Made by a program: the position numbers and the translations under genes. 64,000 nucleotides of DNA from an uncultured Alphaproteobacteria bacterium (GTDB taxonomy: Bacteria; Pseudomonadota; Alphaproteobacteria; HIMB59; GCA-002718135): assembly GCA_902614085.1 (NCBI GenBank), contig CACMJS010000001.1:735127-799126 (forward strand), given 5' to 3'. Each line of letters starts with the position of its first letter. Positions within the stretch are counted from its first letter, which is position 1. This document shows, in pieces, positions 1 to 9,626 of this stretch. Below the pieces are notes generated by a model. The model searched no databases and was not told the DNA's origin. It saw only the letters and a program-made list of their open reading frames with translations.

Positions 1-1
1 A

Positions 2-322
2 TTAAGACAACTTAAAGATAAAAATTATAAATGCTATGTTTTATCTAATTGGTCAGCAGAAACCTTTGAAGGAATACCAATAGATTATCCTTTTATGCAG
101 TTATTTGACGGGCTTCTTATATCTGGCGAAGATAAACTTATAAAGCCTGATCAGGCTATTTATGAATTAGCGAAAAAACGATTTAATTTAGATCCAGAAG
201 AGACTGTATTTATTGATGATAAGTTAGAAAATATAAAGGCTGCGCAAAAAATGAATTTTAAGACGATACATTTAATTAATCCAAAAAATATTAAAATGGA
301 AATTAAAAAATTTCTAGTTTAA
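2..322 (+). CDS. HAD-superfamily hydrolase, C-terminal part (5' end outside window)
   Basis: Frame open from base 2 (LRQLKDKNYKCYVLSNWSAETFEG...KPDQAIYELAKKRFNLDPEETVFIDDKLENIKAA), HAD motifs II-IV; the listed ORF at 95 is only its internal Met. Confidence 0.85.
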   Translation, partial: LRQLKDKNYKCYVLSNWSAETFEGIPIDYPFMQLFDGLLISGEDKLIKPDQAIYELAKKRFNLDPEETVFIDDKLENIKAAQKMNFKTIHLINPKNIKMEIKKFLV

Positions 323-345
323 TAATTCAGAGGTTTTTTTTATAT

Positions 346-1497
346 ATGAAAAAGATGTTTGATATTTTTATTATTGGCGGAGGTATTAATGGAGCAGGAA
401 TTGCACGAGATGCAAGTGGCAGAGGTCTTAAAGTTTATTTAGCAGAAAAGGGTAAGGTGGGATCTGCCACGTCTTCTTGGTCTTCAAAATTAATACATGG
501 TGGATTAAGATATTTAGAAAATTATGAGTTCAAACTTGTAGCTGAGTCTCTTAGAGAAAGAGAAGTAATTACACAAATTGCCCCATCAATTACCAAACCT
601 TTACCATTTGTTATTCCGCATACTAAAAAATTAAGATCTAAATTGTTAATTAGACTGGGTTTATTTTTATATGATAACCTTGGTGGTAAAACAAAAATTC
701 CTAAATCATCCAAAGTAATTTTTGCGGAGCAATATCAAAATATTTTACAGTCTAAGTTTACAGAGGGTTTTAGATATTATGATGTTCAAGTAGATGATAA
801 GAAATTAGTAGAAATGAATATTGATAATGCAAAAAAAATGGGTGCCATTATTGCAGAAGATACAAAAGTAATAAATGCAAACAGAATAGATAATTATTGG
901 GAGATAACGCTTAATAATAATGAAAAAATTAAATCAAAAATATTAATTAATGCAGCAGGACCATGGATCAATGAAACTGTAAACAATGTTCTCAAAATTA
1001 ATGCAAAAAAATCTATCAGATTAGTAAGGGGTAGTCATATCATTACAAAAAAATTATATGAAGATGAAGTTGCGTTTACTTTGCAAAACGAGGATAATAG
1101 AGTTGTTTTTGTAATTCCTTATAAAGATGAATATTCTCTTATCGGTACAACTGAAGTTGATGTTGATACACCAGATAACCCTTCTATATCAAATGAAGAA
1201 AAAATTTATTTAATTAATACTATTAATAATCATTTTATTAAGCAAATCTCTCAAGAAGATATAGTCGAGACTTACTCTGGAATACGTCCTTTAATTGAAG
1301 ATTTTAAAGATGCGACAAAAGTTACGAGAGATTATATATTTGACTTAAATGAGGATGAATCTAAGGCCCCGCTACTAAATATTTACGGAGGAAAGCTCAC
1401 CACATATAGAAAATTAGCTGAAAATGTTCTTCTTGCTCTTAATAAATATATTCCTGTAAATAAAAAAAATTCCTGGACTGCTAAGCAAAAACTATAA
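346..1497 (+). CDS. glpD: FAD-dependent glycerol-3-phosphate dehydrogenase, short (383 aa, lacks usual C-terminal domain)
   Basis: DIFIIGGGINGAGIARDASGRGLKV FAD motif, SSKLIHGGLRYLE, GGKLTTYRKLAE near C-terminus. Confidence 0.9.
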   Translation: MKKMFDIFIIGGGINGAGIARDASGRGLKVYLAEKGKVGSATSSWSSKLIHGGLRYLENYEFKLVAESLREREVITQIAPSITKPLPFVIPHTKKLRSKLLIRLGLFLYDNLGGKTKIPKSSKVIFAEQYQNILQSKFTEGFRYYDVQVDDKKLVEMNIDNAKKMGAIIAEDTKVINANRIDNYWEITLNNNEKIKSKILINAAGPWINETVNNVLKINAKKSIRLVRGSHIITKKLYEDEVAFTLQNEDNRVVFVIPYKDEYSLIGTTEVDVDTPDNPSISNEEKIYLINTINNHFIKQISQEDIVETYSGIRPLIEDFKDATKVTRDYIFDLNEDESKAPLLNIYGGKLTTYRKLAENVLLALNKYIPVNKKNSWTAKQKL

Positions 1498-1511
1498 TTG
1501 GTATCCCTCTT

Positions 1512-1605
1512 AAATAACTTTTCAAATTTCGTGGGCAGAAAAGTTTTATAAGAGGAATACTTCTTATAGGAGGAAATAATATGAACCCTCTGCCCAGAGT
1601 TATTT
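1512..1605. ncRNA. Candidate structured RNA of unknown family
   Basis: Nested complementarity: AAATAACT(1512-1519)/AGTTATTT(1598-1605), GGGCAGA(1533-1539)/TCTGCCC(1589-1595), TATAAGA(1547-1553)/TCTTATA(1562-1568). Confidence 0.4.
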
Positions 1606-1652
1606 TAGTTTAAATTTATGATATTTATTAAAAATTTTTAAAAAAAGGATGT

Positions 1653-1676
1653 ATTGCCCCTAATATTAAGGGCAAT
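1653..1676 (-). terminator. Terminator-like hairpin downstream of the ATPase gene
   Basis: ATTGCCC-ctaatattaa-GGGCAAT; on minus strand followed by a T-rich tract after ~6 nt. Confidence 0.6.
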
Positions 1677-1692
1677 AATCAATACGATTCTA

Positions 1693-2772
1693 TTATTTAA
1701 ATGCTTGTCCTGAACTATCAAATAATTGACATCTTCCAGCAGGGAATCCAACTTTTACAGTGTCACCAACTTTAATTTCTGAATGTCCTTCAGTTTCAGC
1801 AACTAGAGGTTCTCCATCTTTTTCAAGGTATAGGTAAGTAACGTCACCAAGTTTTTCGACAACAAATACTTTACTTTCCCAAGATCCATCTGAGTCACCA
1901 TTTACTATTAAGTGCTCAGGTCTAATTCCTAAAGTTACTGCATCACCTTCTGAGGAGGATGCTGACATTTTAGAGACTGATATTTTTGACATTCCCATAA
2001 TATCAACTTCTGTAGCATCTGAACTTTTGCTTAATATTTTACTAGAAATAAAGTTCATTTTTGGTGATCCAATAAATCCACCTACGAACATATTATTCGG
2101 TTTATCATAAAGTTCTAATGGAGATCCTTTTTGTGAAACGATACCTGTATCAAGAACAACAATATCATCGGCTAAAGTCATAGCTTCTGTCTGATCGTGT
2201 GTAACATAGATCATTGTTGCTTCTAGTTCATTATGAAGTTTTGCTAATTCAACTCTCATTTGAACTCTTAATGCAGCATCAAGGTTAGAAAGTGGTTCAT
2301 CAAACAAGAAAACTTTTGGTTTTCTTGTAATTGCTCTTCCAATTGCAACACGTTGTCTTTGACCACCTGAAAGTTGTTTTGGTTTTCTTTGAAGATAATC
2401 TTCTATTTGAAGAATTCTTGCTGCTTCATTAACTCTTTCATTAATTTCGTCTTTAGATCTTTTTTCTAATTTTAATCCAAATGCCATATTATCAAATACA
2501 GTCATATGAGGGTACAACGCATAAGATTGAAACACCATTGCAATATTTCTTTGCTTTGGTGGTAAGTCATTAACTACTTGACCATCAATTGAAATTGTAC
2601 CTGAATTGATATCTTCAAGTCCTGCTATCATTCTTAACATGGTTGATTTACCACAACCACTAGGTCCGACTAGAACTGTGAATGATTGACTTTTGATATC
2701 TAGAGATACGTCTTTAATTACGTGGACGTCTCCAAAATATTTATTAACAGTATTTATATTTATATCTGCCAC
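1693..2772 (-). CDS. Sugar ABC transporter ATP-binding protein (UgpC/MalK/AglK type)
   Basis: Walker A GPSGCGKST, LSGGQRQR signature, C-terminal TOBE-like region; GTG start at 2772 preceded by AAAGGAGG preferred over the ORF-track Met at 2823. Confidence 0.9.
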   Translation of the reverse strand: MADININTVNKYFGDVHVIKDVSLDIKSQSFTVLVGPSGCGKSTMLRMIAGLEDINSGTISIDGQVVNDLPPKQRNIAMVFQSYALYPHMTVFDNMAFGLKLEKRSKDEINERVNEAARILQIEDYLQRKPKQLSGGQRQRVAIGRAITRKPKVFLFDEPLSNLDAALRVQMRVELAKLHNELEATMIYVTHDQTEAMTLADDIVVLDTGIVSQKGSPLELYDKPNNMFVGGFIGSPKMNFISSKILSKSSDATEVDIMGMSKISVSKMSASSSEGDAVTLGIRPEHLIVNGDSDGSWESKVFVVEKLGDVTYLYLEKDGEPLVAETEGHSEIKVGDTVKVGFPAGRCQLFDSSGQAFK

Positions 2773-2874
2773 TTCATCCTCCTTTGAGCGATCTTTCAAG
2801 TGTATGAATACATCATCATACAAATATGAGTTTATTTAACGATAATTTAAAGAAAAAATCAATAGTTTTTAATA

Positions 2875-4014
2875 CTAGCCCTTAACTGATCCCGCCACTA
2901 ATCCTCTTATAAAGTATCTTTGTAGAGCGAAAAAGATAAATAAGGGGACTGTCATTGATACAAAAGCTCCTGTTGTTAATATTTCCCAATTTTCCCCTCT
3001 TGATCCGAGTAATTCTTTTAGTTTAGCAGTTAAAATTATCTCACTTGGAACTTGGTCTAAAAATACTAAACCAACTAATAAATCATTCCAGCACCATAAA
3101 AATTGCAAAATAAATATTGAAGCAAACGCAGGTATTGATAAAGGAATGATTATACGTAAAAAAATATCATAATGAGAAGCGCCATCAACTTTAGCAGCCT
3201 CCATCATTTCATTAGGTAAGCTTTTTAAGAAATTTCTTAATAAGAAAGTAGTCGAAGCTAATCCAAAACCAGTATGTGCCATCCATACTCCAGGATATGA
3301 TTTTGCTGCTACACCAAATAATGCACCAAAATCATTATAGATTGTTAAGATTGGTATTAAAGACATTTGAAGAGGAACAACAAGAGAAGCAATTATTATC
3401 GCTAAAAGAGTATCTCTTCCATAAAATCTCATCCAAGTTAAGGAATAGGCAAAAAAGGAACATATTATTAATGGTATCAATGTAGAAGGTAGGGCAACAG
3501 CCATTGTATTGATAAATGCTCTTCCAATTCCTTCTTTAAATAAAACTTCTCTATAATTTTCAAAAGTAAATGAAGGTGGGCTTAATGATGTAGTAAATAG
3601 TCTTTTCCCTTTTTTCTTTTGAAATTCACTTTTTGATCTCCATTCATAATTTCCATCTTCATCTAGTATGACTTCACTTTCATCTTTAAAAATAGCAATA
3701 TCACCAATCTTGAATTCATTTATTTTTTTAGAATTTATACCAAAGCTTTCAATTTTTTTTCCTGAATTTTCTTCAAATAATTTTCCTTTAATTTTAAAAT
3801 AACCATCTTCCTCAATTTGAGATTCCATTCCCGACATTCTGTATATTTCATTTATTTCAGTTGTAGTTAAAGCGGTCCACCAACCACTTATAGCTAGCAA
3901 ATCTTTATCTCTTAAAGAGCTAATAAAAAGTCCAAAAGTTGGAATGATCCATACAATCACAAAAAACAATAACAATAATTGTGATAAGATTGATGATAAT
4001 GAAATTTTCTTCAT
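2875..4014 (-). CDS. Alpha-glucoside-type ABC permease (AglG-like, with ~100-aa insert)
   Basis: MalG-family EAA loop (EAAKVDGASHYDIFLRIIIPLSIPA); SGWWTALTTTE insert resembles AglG. Confidence 0.85.
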   Translation of the reverse strand: MKKISLSSILSQLLLLFFVIVWIIPTFGLFISSLRDKDLLAISGWWTALTTTEINEIYRMSGMESQIEEDGYFKIKGKLFEENSGKKIESFGINSKKINEFKIGDIAIFKDESEVILDEDGNYEWRSKSEFQKKKGKRLFTTSLSPPSFTFENYREVLFKEGIGRAFINTMAVALPSTLIPLIICSFFAYSLTWMRFYGRDTLLAIIIASLVVPLQMSLIPILTIYNDFGALFGVAAKSYPGVWMAHTGFGLASTTFLLRNFLKSLPNEMMEAAKVDGASHYDIFLRIIIPLSIPAFASIFILQFLWCWNDLLVGLVFLDQVPSEIILTAKLKELLGSRGENWEILTTGAFVSMTVPLFIFFALQRYFIRGLVAGSVKG

Positions 4015-4997
4015 TATATTTTTTGCTCCTGTCTATGTTTGTATAAATTCCAAGCTAGGATTGGTATTACTCCAATCATAATAACAATAGCTAAAACACT
4101 ACCTCTTCCGGAGTCTCCACCACCCCTAAACATCCAATCGTACATTAAATTAGCTAATACCCCAGTTTGCCATTCCCCATTTGTCATAGCAAAAATAATA
4201 TCAAAAATTCTTAGAACAATAATTGTAATTAGAGTCCAAATGACAAGAATTGTTTGTTCTAAATAGGGTATGATAATTGAAAAAAATATTTTTAATTCAC
4301 TTGCTCCATCAATTCTTGCAGCTTCCAGCATTTCTTTAGGTATACTTCTTAAAGCTGCACTAAATATTACAAGAGCTAGTCCAGTTTGTATCCAAATCAT
4401 TATTGCCATTAAAAAAAAATTATTCCATATCGGAATTGTTAACCATGCCTGAGGTTCATAACCAAGCGAAACTATTATTGCATTGAGTAAACCAATTTGT
4501 GTATTATCTGGTCCTCTGTACTCGTAAATAAACTTCCAAATTACTCCTGCTCCAACAAATGAAATTGCCATAGGCATAAATATTATTGATTTTGCAATTG
4601 AGCCCCACCAAATTCTATCTGCTAGGTTTGCTATAACTAAACCAAAAAAAGTACTTAATGTTGGAACAACAAGCAACCAAACAAGATTATTTAAAATACT
4701 TCTTCTAAATTCAGGATCATTTACCGCCCACTTATAATTATATAGTCCAACAAATTCTCTTCCAAATTTATCATAGAAACTTAGTCTAATAGTTTCAAAA
4801 ACTGGATATAAAATAAATATAAATAAAACAATAAATGCTGGAGCTATAAAAACGATTACTCTTATGGAGTTTTCAAAATTATATCTTTTTACACTTCTCC
4901 CTCCATAACTATCCAAAAGATAATTTGAGATATGAAAATAAGCGATAAAAAATAATATTCCTAAAAAAACGATAAATAATAAATTCAGGATAGTCAT
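4014..4997 (-). CDS. Alpha-glucoside-type ABC permease (AglF-like)
   Basis: MalF-family EAA loop (EAARIDGASELKIFFSIIIPYL); ADRIWWGSIAKSIIFMPMAISFVGAGVIWKFIYEYR resembles AglF. Confidence 0.85.
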   Translation of the reverse strand: MTILNLLFIVFLGILFFIAYFHISNYLLDSYGGRSVKRYNFENSIRVIVFIAPAFIVLFIFILYPVFETIRLSFYDKFGREFVGLYNYKWAVNDPEFRRSILNNLVWLLVVPTLSTFFGLVIANLADRIWWGSIAKSIIFMPMAISFVGAGVIWKFIYEYRGPDNTQIGLLNAIIVSLGYEPQAWLTIPIWNNFFLMAIMIWIQTGLALVIFSAALRSIPKEMLEAARIDGASELKIFFSIIIPYLEQTILVIWTLITIIVLRIFDIIFAMTNGEWQTGVLANLMYDWMFRGGGDSGRGSVLAIVIMIGVIPILAWNLYKHRQEQKI

Positions 4998-5019
4998 TAA
5001 TGATTAAATATATAAAAAA

Positions 5020-5053
5020 AACAGGCGAACAAGTTAATTGTCCGCCTGTTTTA
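5020..5053 (-). terminator. Intercistronic hairpin between substrate-binding protein and permease genes
   Basis: AAACAGGCGAACAA / TTGTCCGCCTGTTT stem, followed on minus strand by T tract. Confidence 0.7.
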
Positions 5054-5062
5054 AGGAGGTAG

Positions 5063-6373
5063 TTATTTAATTGCGTCCCAACTGTCTTGGATTGCATCAG
5101 CAACATCTTTTGCTGATTTGCCGTTGGTATAATCAACCATACCAGTCCAGAAAGTTCCAGCTCCAATAGCACCTGGCATTAAATCAGAAGCATCAAATCT
5201 AAAAGTTGTTGCTCCAGTTAATATTTCTCCAAGTTTTCTAAAAGTATCACTAGCATATTTACTGCCATCAACACCTTTGTGAGGAGTTAAGAAACCTCCT
5301 TTAGCCATCCAATATTCGTGTGGCTCAGGATGCATTAAGAATTTCATGAATTCTATAGTTGCAGCATTGTCATTTGTAGCTGCTACCAATGTTCCTGCTC
5401 CTAAAACTGGAGTACCTAAATCTTTTCCAGCAAACGCAGGAAAGTAGAAAAAGTCATAGTCTACACCAGCTTCAACACCTTCAGGAAAGAATGCAGGAAT
5501 AAAACTTGCCTGACGATGCATCATACACTCAGCAGGAGAAGTAAATAAACCATTTGGAGCATCTCTGAAATCAGTTGTAGCAACTGCTTTTGATCCACCA
5601 TTAACATAACTATCGTTTAGAGCTATTGAACCAAAGAAATCCATTGCTTCAAGAACTCTTGGGTCATTGAAAGGCATTTCGTTTGACACCCACATGTCAT
5701 AAACATCTGGAGAATGAGTTCTAAGCATTATGTCTTCCATCCAATCAGTTGCAGGCCAACCTGTAGCTGCTCCAGAACCTAGACCAATACACCAAGGAGT
5801 ATTTCCATCTGATGCCATCTGCTCAGTTAATGCCATAAGCTCTTCCATAGATGAAGGTACTTCATAACCATTATCTTCAAAGTTATCTGGTGAATACCAA
5901 ACTAAACTTTTTACATTAGTTCTAAAGAAGATTGCATTAAATTGCTCGTTACCATTTTCATCATCGTAAGTTGATAGATCAATCCATGATTGACCAGCAG
6001 CATAGTTATCTAAAACCATTTGCTTAATATCATCTCCAAGAGGAACTAATCCTCCCATAGCTGCAGCATTAGCAGCTAGACCTGGTTGTGGAAATACAAC
6101 TAAGTCAGCAGCACTTCCTGCTTTTAAATCAATCATTACTTGTTGTTCAAAACTATCTGAACCACCATATTCAAAAGTAGCACCTGTGGCTTTTTCAAAT
6201 ATCGCACCAACTTCTCTCATTATTTCTTGTTCTGGTGATAACCAAGGACCAAACATTACTACCTTTTGTCCACTAAGATCTGGACCAGTATATTTGTGAC
6301 CTCCAGCATAAGCTGAAAAACTAAAAATAAAAGATAAGAAACTGATTAATAAAATTTTATATAATCTTTTCAT
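5063..6373 (-). CDS. Extracellular sugar-binding protein (AglE-like)
   Basis: Signal peptide MKRLYKILLISFLSFIFSFSAYA; family-1 solute-binding protein features; operon with AglF/G-like permeases. Confidence 0.85.
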   Translation of the reverse strand: MKRLYKILLISFLSFIFSFSAYAGGHKYTGPDLSGQKVVMFGPWLSPEQEIMREVGAIFEKATGATFEYGGSDSFEQQVMIDLKAGSAADLVVFPQPGLAANAAAMGGLVPLGDDIKQMVLDNYAAGQSWIDLSTYDDENGNEQFNAIFFRTNVKSLVWYSPDNFEDNGYEVPSSMEELMALTEQMASDGNTPWCIGLGSGAATGWPATDWMEDIMLRTHSPDVYDMWVSNEMPFNDPRVLEAMDFFGSIALNDSYVNGGSKAVATTDFRDAPNGLFTSPAECMMHRQASFIPAFFPEGVEAGVDYDFFYFPAFAGKDLGTPVLGAGTLVAATNDNAATIEFMKFLMHPEPHEYWMAKGGFLTPHKGVDGSKYASDTFRKLGEILTGATTFRFDASDLMPGAIGAGTFWTGMVDYTNGKSAKDVADAIQDSWDAIK

Positions 6374-6420
6374 TATTCCTCCATATTTTTAATAAGATAA
6401 AATATATAATTTTATATTTT

Positions 6421-6436
6421 ACCAAAACGTTTTGGT
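6421..6436. promoter_or_regulatory. LacI-family operator palindrome
   Basis: ACCAAAACGTTTTGGT, perfect 16-bp palindrome with central CG between divergent binding-protein and LacI genes. Confidence 0.8.
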
Positions 6437-6470
6437 TGTCAATTCATTATTTCTCAGTTATTCATGTATT

Positions 6471-7484
6471 ATGAACATTAAAGAATTGGCAAAAAAACTA
6501 GGTTTATCAATAACCACAGTTTCGAGAGCACTTGGAGGTTATTCAGATGTTAGTGAGAAAACTAGAGAAAGAGTAAAAAAATACGCCAATAAATATCACT
6601 ATAGCCCAAATCCTTACGCGAGTACTTTAGCATCTGGAAAAGTAAAAACTGTGGGTTATGTTCTTCCAATATATGGAACCAATACCAGCACTCTTAATCA
6701 AGGAAATTTTTTTCAATTTATTTCAGGTATGTCTGAAGAATTATTATCTGAAAGTATACAACTTCAAATTTTATTTGCAAAAAGTGAAAACGAAGAATTA
6801 AAAGCTTATGAAAAACTAATTTCAGAACATAAAATAGAAAATATTGTTTTACAAAATATTAAAACGAATGACAAACGTATCGATATTCTTAATAATTATA
6901 AAATTAATTATGTAGCTTGGGGAAAAACTAAAGATAAAAGAAATTATTCTTGGGTTGATTTAGATAATGAATATGCAATTGAGGTTATTATTAATTATTT
7001 AATTAAAAAAAACCATACGCATATATCTTATATTAATATTTCAGAAAAATATAATTTTGCTAATGAACGTAAATCATCTTTTCTTAAAACTTTAAAATTG
7101 AATAAAATAAATTTTAATCCTAATTACTATGCTTCAGTAAAACTAGAAGAACCAGAAAATAGTTTTGAAGTAATAAAGAAAATGCTTACAAAAAACAAAA
7201 AAATTTCTGCAATAATTTGTTCAACAGAATTTTCAGCACTAAGTGCTATTAAAGCATGTAATTATTTAAATTACAAAATAGGAAAAGACATATCTATTAT
7301 TACTTTTGATGGTGCTCTAGTTAGAGATTTAAGCTCACCTCCTATTACTGCTGTATCTTTTCCAGTTAAAGAATTAGGTAAAAGAGCAATAAATATTTTA
7401 TTAGATAAAAATAAAAATCAAACAGTTAATTATTTAGCAAAATCAGAAATTATTGAAAGAGGATCTGTTCATATTGTAAGTTAA
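6471..7484 (+). CDS. LacI-family transcriptional regulator (AglR-like)
   Basis: MNIKELAKKLGLSITTVSRALGGYSDVSEKTRERV HTH; internal Met at 6471 preferred over ORF-track start 6432, which lies in the operator. Confidence 0.9.
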   Translation: MNIKELAKKLGLSITTVSRALGGYSDVSEKTRERVKKYANKYHYSPNPYASTLASGKVKTVGYVLPIYGTNTSTLNQGNFFQFISGMSEELLSESIQLQILFAKSENEELKAYEKLISEHKIENIVLQNIKTNDKRIDILNNYKINYVAWGKTKDKRNYSWVDLDNEYAIEVIINYLIKKNHTHISYINISEKYNFANERKSSFLKTLKLNKINFNPNYYASVKLEEPENSFEVIKKMLTKNKKISAIICSTEFSALSAIKACNYLNYKIGKDISIITFDGALVRDLSSPPITAVSFPVKELGKRAINILLDKNKNQTVNYLAKSEIIERGSVHIVS

Positions 7485-7501
7485 TATAATTATTTCTTAT
7501 T

Positions 7502-8497
7502 TTAAGAAGCAATTTCTTTACGAATATAATAACTATTATCTTTATGTTGTTTAATTATGGCTGGTATTATTTCTTTATAAGCGTCAAATAAGCTTGTGTT
7601 AGCTTTAGGTAGCTGATCTTTTATTAATTTACTTAGTTTTGGTAAATTGTAAGAGGGTACAGATGGAAACATATGATGTTCAACATGATACTCCATGTGC
7701 CAATACAAAAAGCTAAATATAGGATTAAATCGTACTGATCGAGTTGTGTATCTATGATCTTTAATATCTTCAGGAAGTCCTAAATGCTGCGTCATATTAA
7801 ATATATTGATGATGTTACCCCAGTATCTTGGGAAGAATATTAATAGTGCCGGAAGAGGGTTCATTAGATAAAATGATAAAGCAAAAGATGCAATCCATAA
7901 TAAAACATGTATTCTAGAGACTAGTCGGCATTTTGCTATTTCATTTTGAGGTATACAATCTCTCATAACAGGAGTCGTAAACCCTAAAGCATGTTTTATG
8001 ATTTCGTACTTAAATGAATGTTTAAAATATATTAACTCATAAAATGGAACAAAACTAAATAAAAAACTTTTTAAGCTTGGGTATTGATGAAATAAAGCGG
8101 CCTCGAAATCATGAGGGTCGCTCACTGATGACGTATTACTGTGATGTCTGAAATGACTCCAAGTCCATCTTGTAGGTTCAAAGTCAGTCATAAAAGAGCC
8201 AATTTGGTAAAAAATTTCATTTAAATATTTCGACTTGAAAGCCGTTCTATGACCACACTCATGCCAAATTGGATTACTAGAATAAAAAAGAACACCATAA
8301 AGCCATAGCCATAAGACTGTCCACCAAGTCCCCCATGTTGTTACTGACATGTAACCAAAGAAAAATAAAAGAATGAAATACAGAGTTACATGTTGTAAAC
8401 CTTTTAAATCACTTTTTTTTGATAATTGTTTTAGATCTTTTTTACTTATTTCAGCTCTAAACCACTTGTCATCAACATTATCTAGTTTTTCATTCAT
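7502..8497 (-). CDS. Fatty acid desaturase-family protein (paralog 1)
   Basis: Histidine boxes HECGH, HFRHHS, EYHVEHHMFP. Confidence 0.85.
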   Translation of the reverse strand: MNEKLDNVDDKWFRAEISKKDLKQLSKKSDLKGLQHVTLYFILLFFFGYMSVTTWGTWWTVLWLWLYGVLFYSSNPIWHECGHRTAFKSKYLNEIFYQIGSFMTDFEPTRWTWSHFRHHSNTSSVSDPHDFEAALFHQYPSLKSFLFSFVPFYELIYFKHSFKYEIIKHALGFTTPVMRDCIPQNEIAKCRLVSRIHVLLWIASFALSFYLMNPLPALLIFFPRYWGNIINIFNMTQHLGLPEDIKDHRYTTRSVRFNPIFSFLYWHMEYHVEHHMFPSVPSYNLPKLSKLIKDQLPKANTSLFDAYKEIIPAIIKQHKDNSYYIRKEIAS

Positions 8498-8558
8498 GAT
8501 TACAAAATAAATGTTGTTTTAAAAAAATTAAAGTTAAAAATTAACAATTTTGACACAC

Positions 8559-9626
8559 TTAAATGTTTAACCACTTTCCTGAATCACTACTTTCGTAACA
8601 TTTATCTAGGATTTGCTGTATTTCAGCTCCTCTTTTAAAATCAGGCTCATGATTTGTATTGCTTTCAATAGACTCAATAAATCTTTCAAAATTAGTAGGC
8701 GAAGGAGGGCATTTAATTTCCTTCCATTCTAATTTATCTTCTTTACTTGAAAATTCTCGTTCAGTATCATTAGTAAACATAAACTTATTACCTTCATTAA
8801 TAGGATCATCAAATTCAATTTTAACAGCACCTTTATCTCCAAATATTCTTAGTTCTAATCTATTTGAATAACCAGTTGCAAATCTAGTTGCATTGATAGT
8901 ACCGATTGCACCATTATCAAATTCTACCATAGATAAGAAAGTATCATTTGCATCTAAGATATAATCTTTAATTTTTTCTCCCTTAGAATGAAAAGTTTTT
9001 ATAAAAGAATTCAGTCTTTTGATCTTTCCAATCGGCCGAGAAGCAAAATCAAATATATGAACACCAATATCACCTAGTGTACCTTTGCTGCCATGATTTG
9101 TCGATAATCTCCAAAGCCATTTATCTTGTTCTTTCCAATTGCCCCAGTAGTTTGATGTTAGCCAAGATTGATTGTAATTTGCATCCATATGTATGATATT
9201 ACCAATTTTACCTTCTTTAACCATCTTACAAAGTTCTTGATACCCAGATGAATTACGATAACTAAAATTAACCATGTTAATAAGGTTTTTACCTTTAAGT
9301 GCATCACACATTAATTGAGCATCAGCAAAATTTTCAGCTAGCGGTTTTTCACAAAAAATATGTTTATTTTTTTCTATTGCTTTAATTGATATTTCTTTAT
9401 GAAAAGCATCAGGTGTTGTGTTTGAAATTGCATCTACATCTGATTTTTCTAAAAGTTCATCGACACTATTATATCTATGATCAATATTAAATTTATCACA
9501 AAACTCATTTAATCTATCATTATTTACATCACATGCTGCAACAACATCTGAACTTTTATTATCTTTAAAAGAACTTGCATGCCATTCAGCTATTCCACCT
9601 GTACCAACAATGCCAACTTTAATCAT
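8559..9626 (-). CDS. Gfo/Idh/MocA family oxidoreductase
   Basis: KVGIVGTGGIAEWHASSF Rossmann; CEKPLAENFADAQLM motif. Confidence 0.9.
   Translation of the reverse strand: MIKVGIVGTGGIAEWHASSFKDNKSSDVVAACDVNNDRLNEFCDKFNIDHRYNSVDELLEKSDVDAISNTTPDAFHKEISIKAIEKNKHIFCEKPLAENFADAQLMCDALKGKNLINMVNFSYRNSSGYQELCKMVKEGKIGNIIHMDANYNQSWLTSNYWGNWKEQDKWLWRLSTNHGSKGTLGDIGVHIFDFASRPIGKIKRLNSFIKTFHSKGEKIKDYILDANDTFLSMVEFDNGAIGTINATRFATGYSNRLELRIFGDKGAVKIEFDDPINEGNKFMFTNDTEREFSSKEDKLEWKEIKCPPSPTNFERFIESIESNTNHEPDFKRGAEIQQILDKCYESSDSGKWLNI

Noticed and set aside
3276-4452. Plus-strand ORFs at 3276, 4039 and 4270 inside the permease genes
   Set aside because: Antisense to well-supported AglF/AglG-like CDSs; no family signature, low-complexity composition.
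4909-5172. 87-aa minus-strand ORF spanning the binding-protein/permease junction
   Set aside because: Overlaps the binding-protein C-terminus, the intercistronic hairpin and the AglF-like start; out of frame with both.
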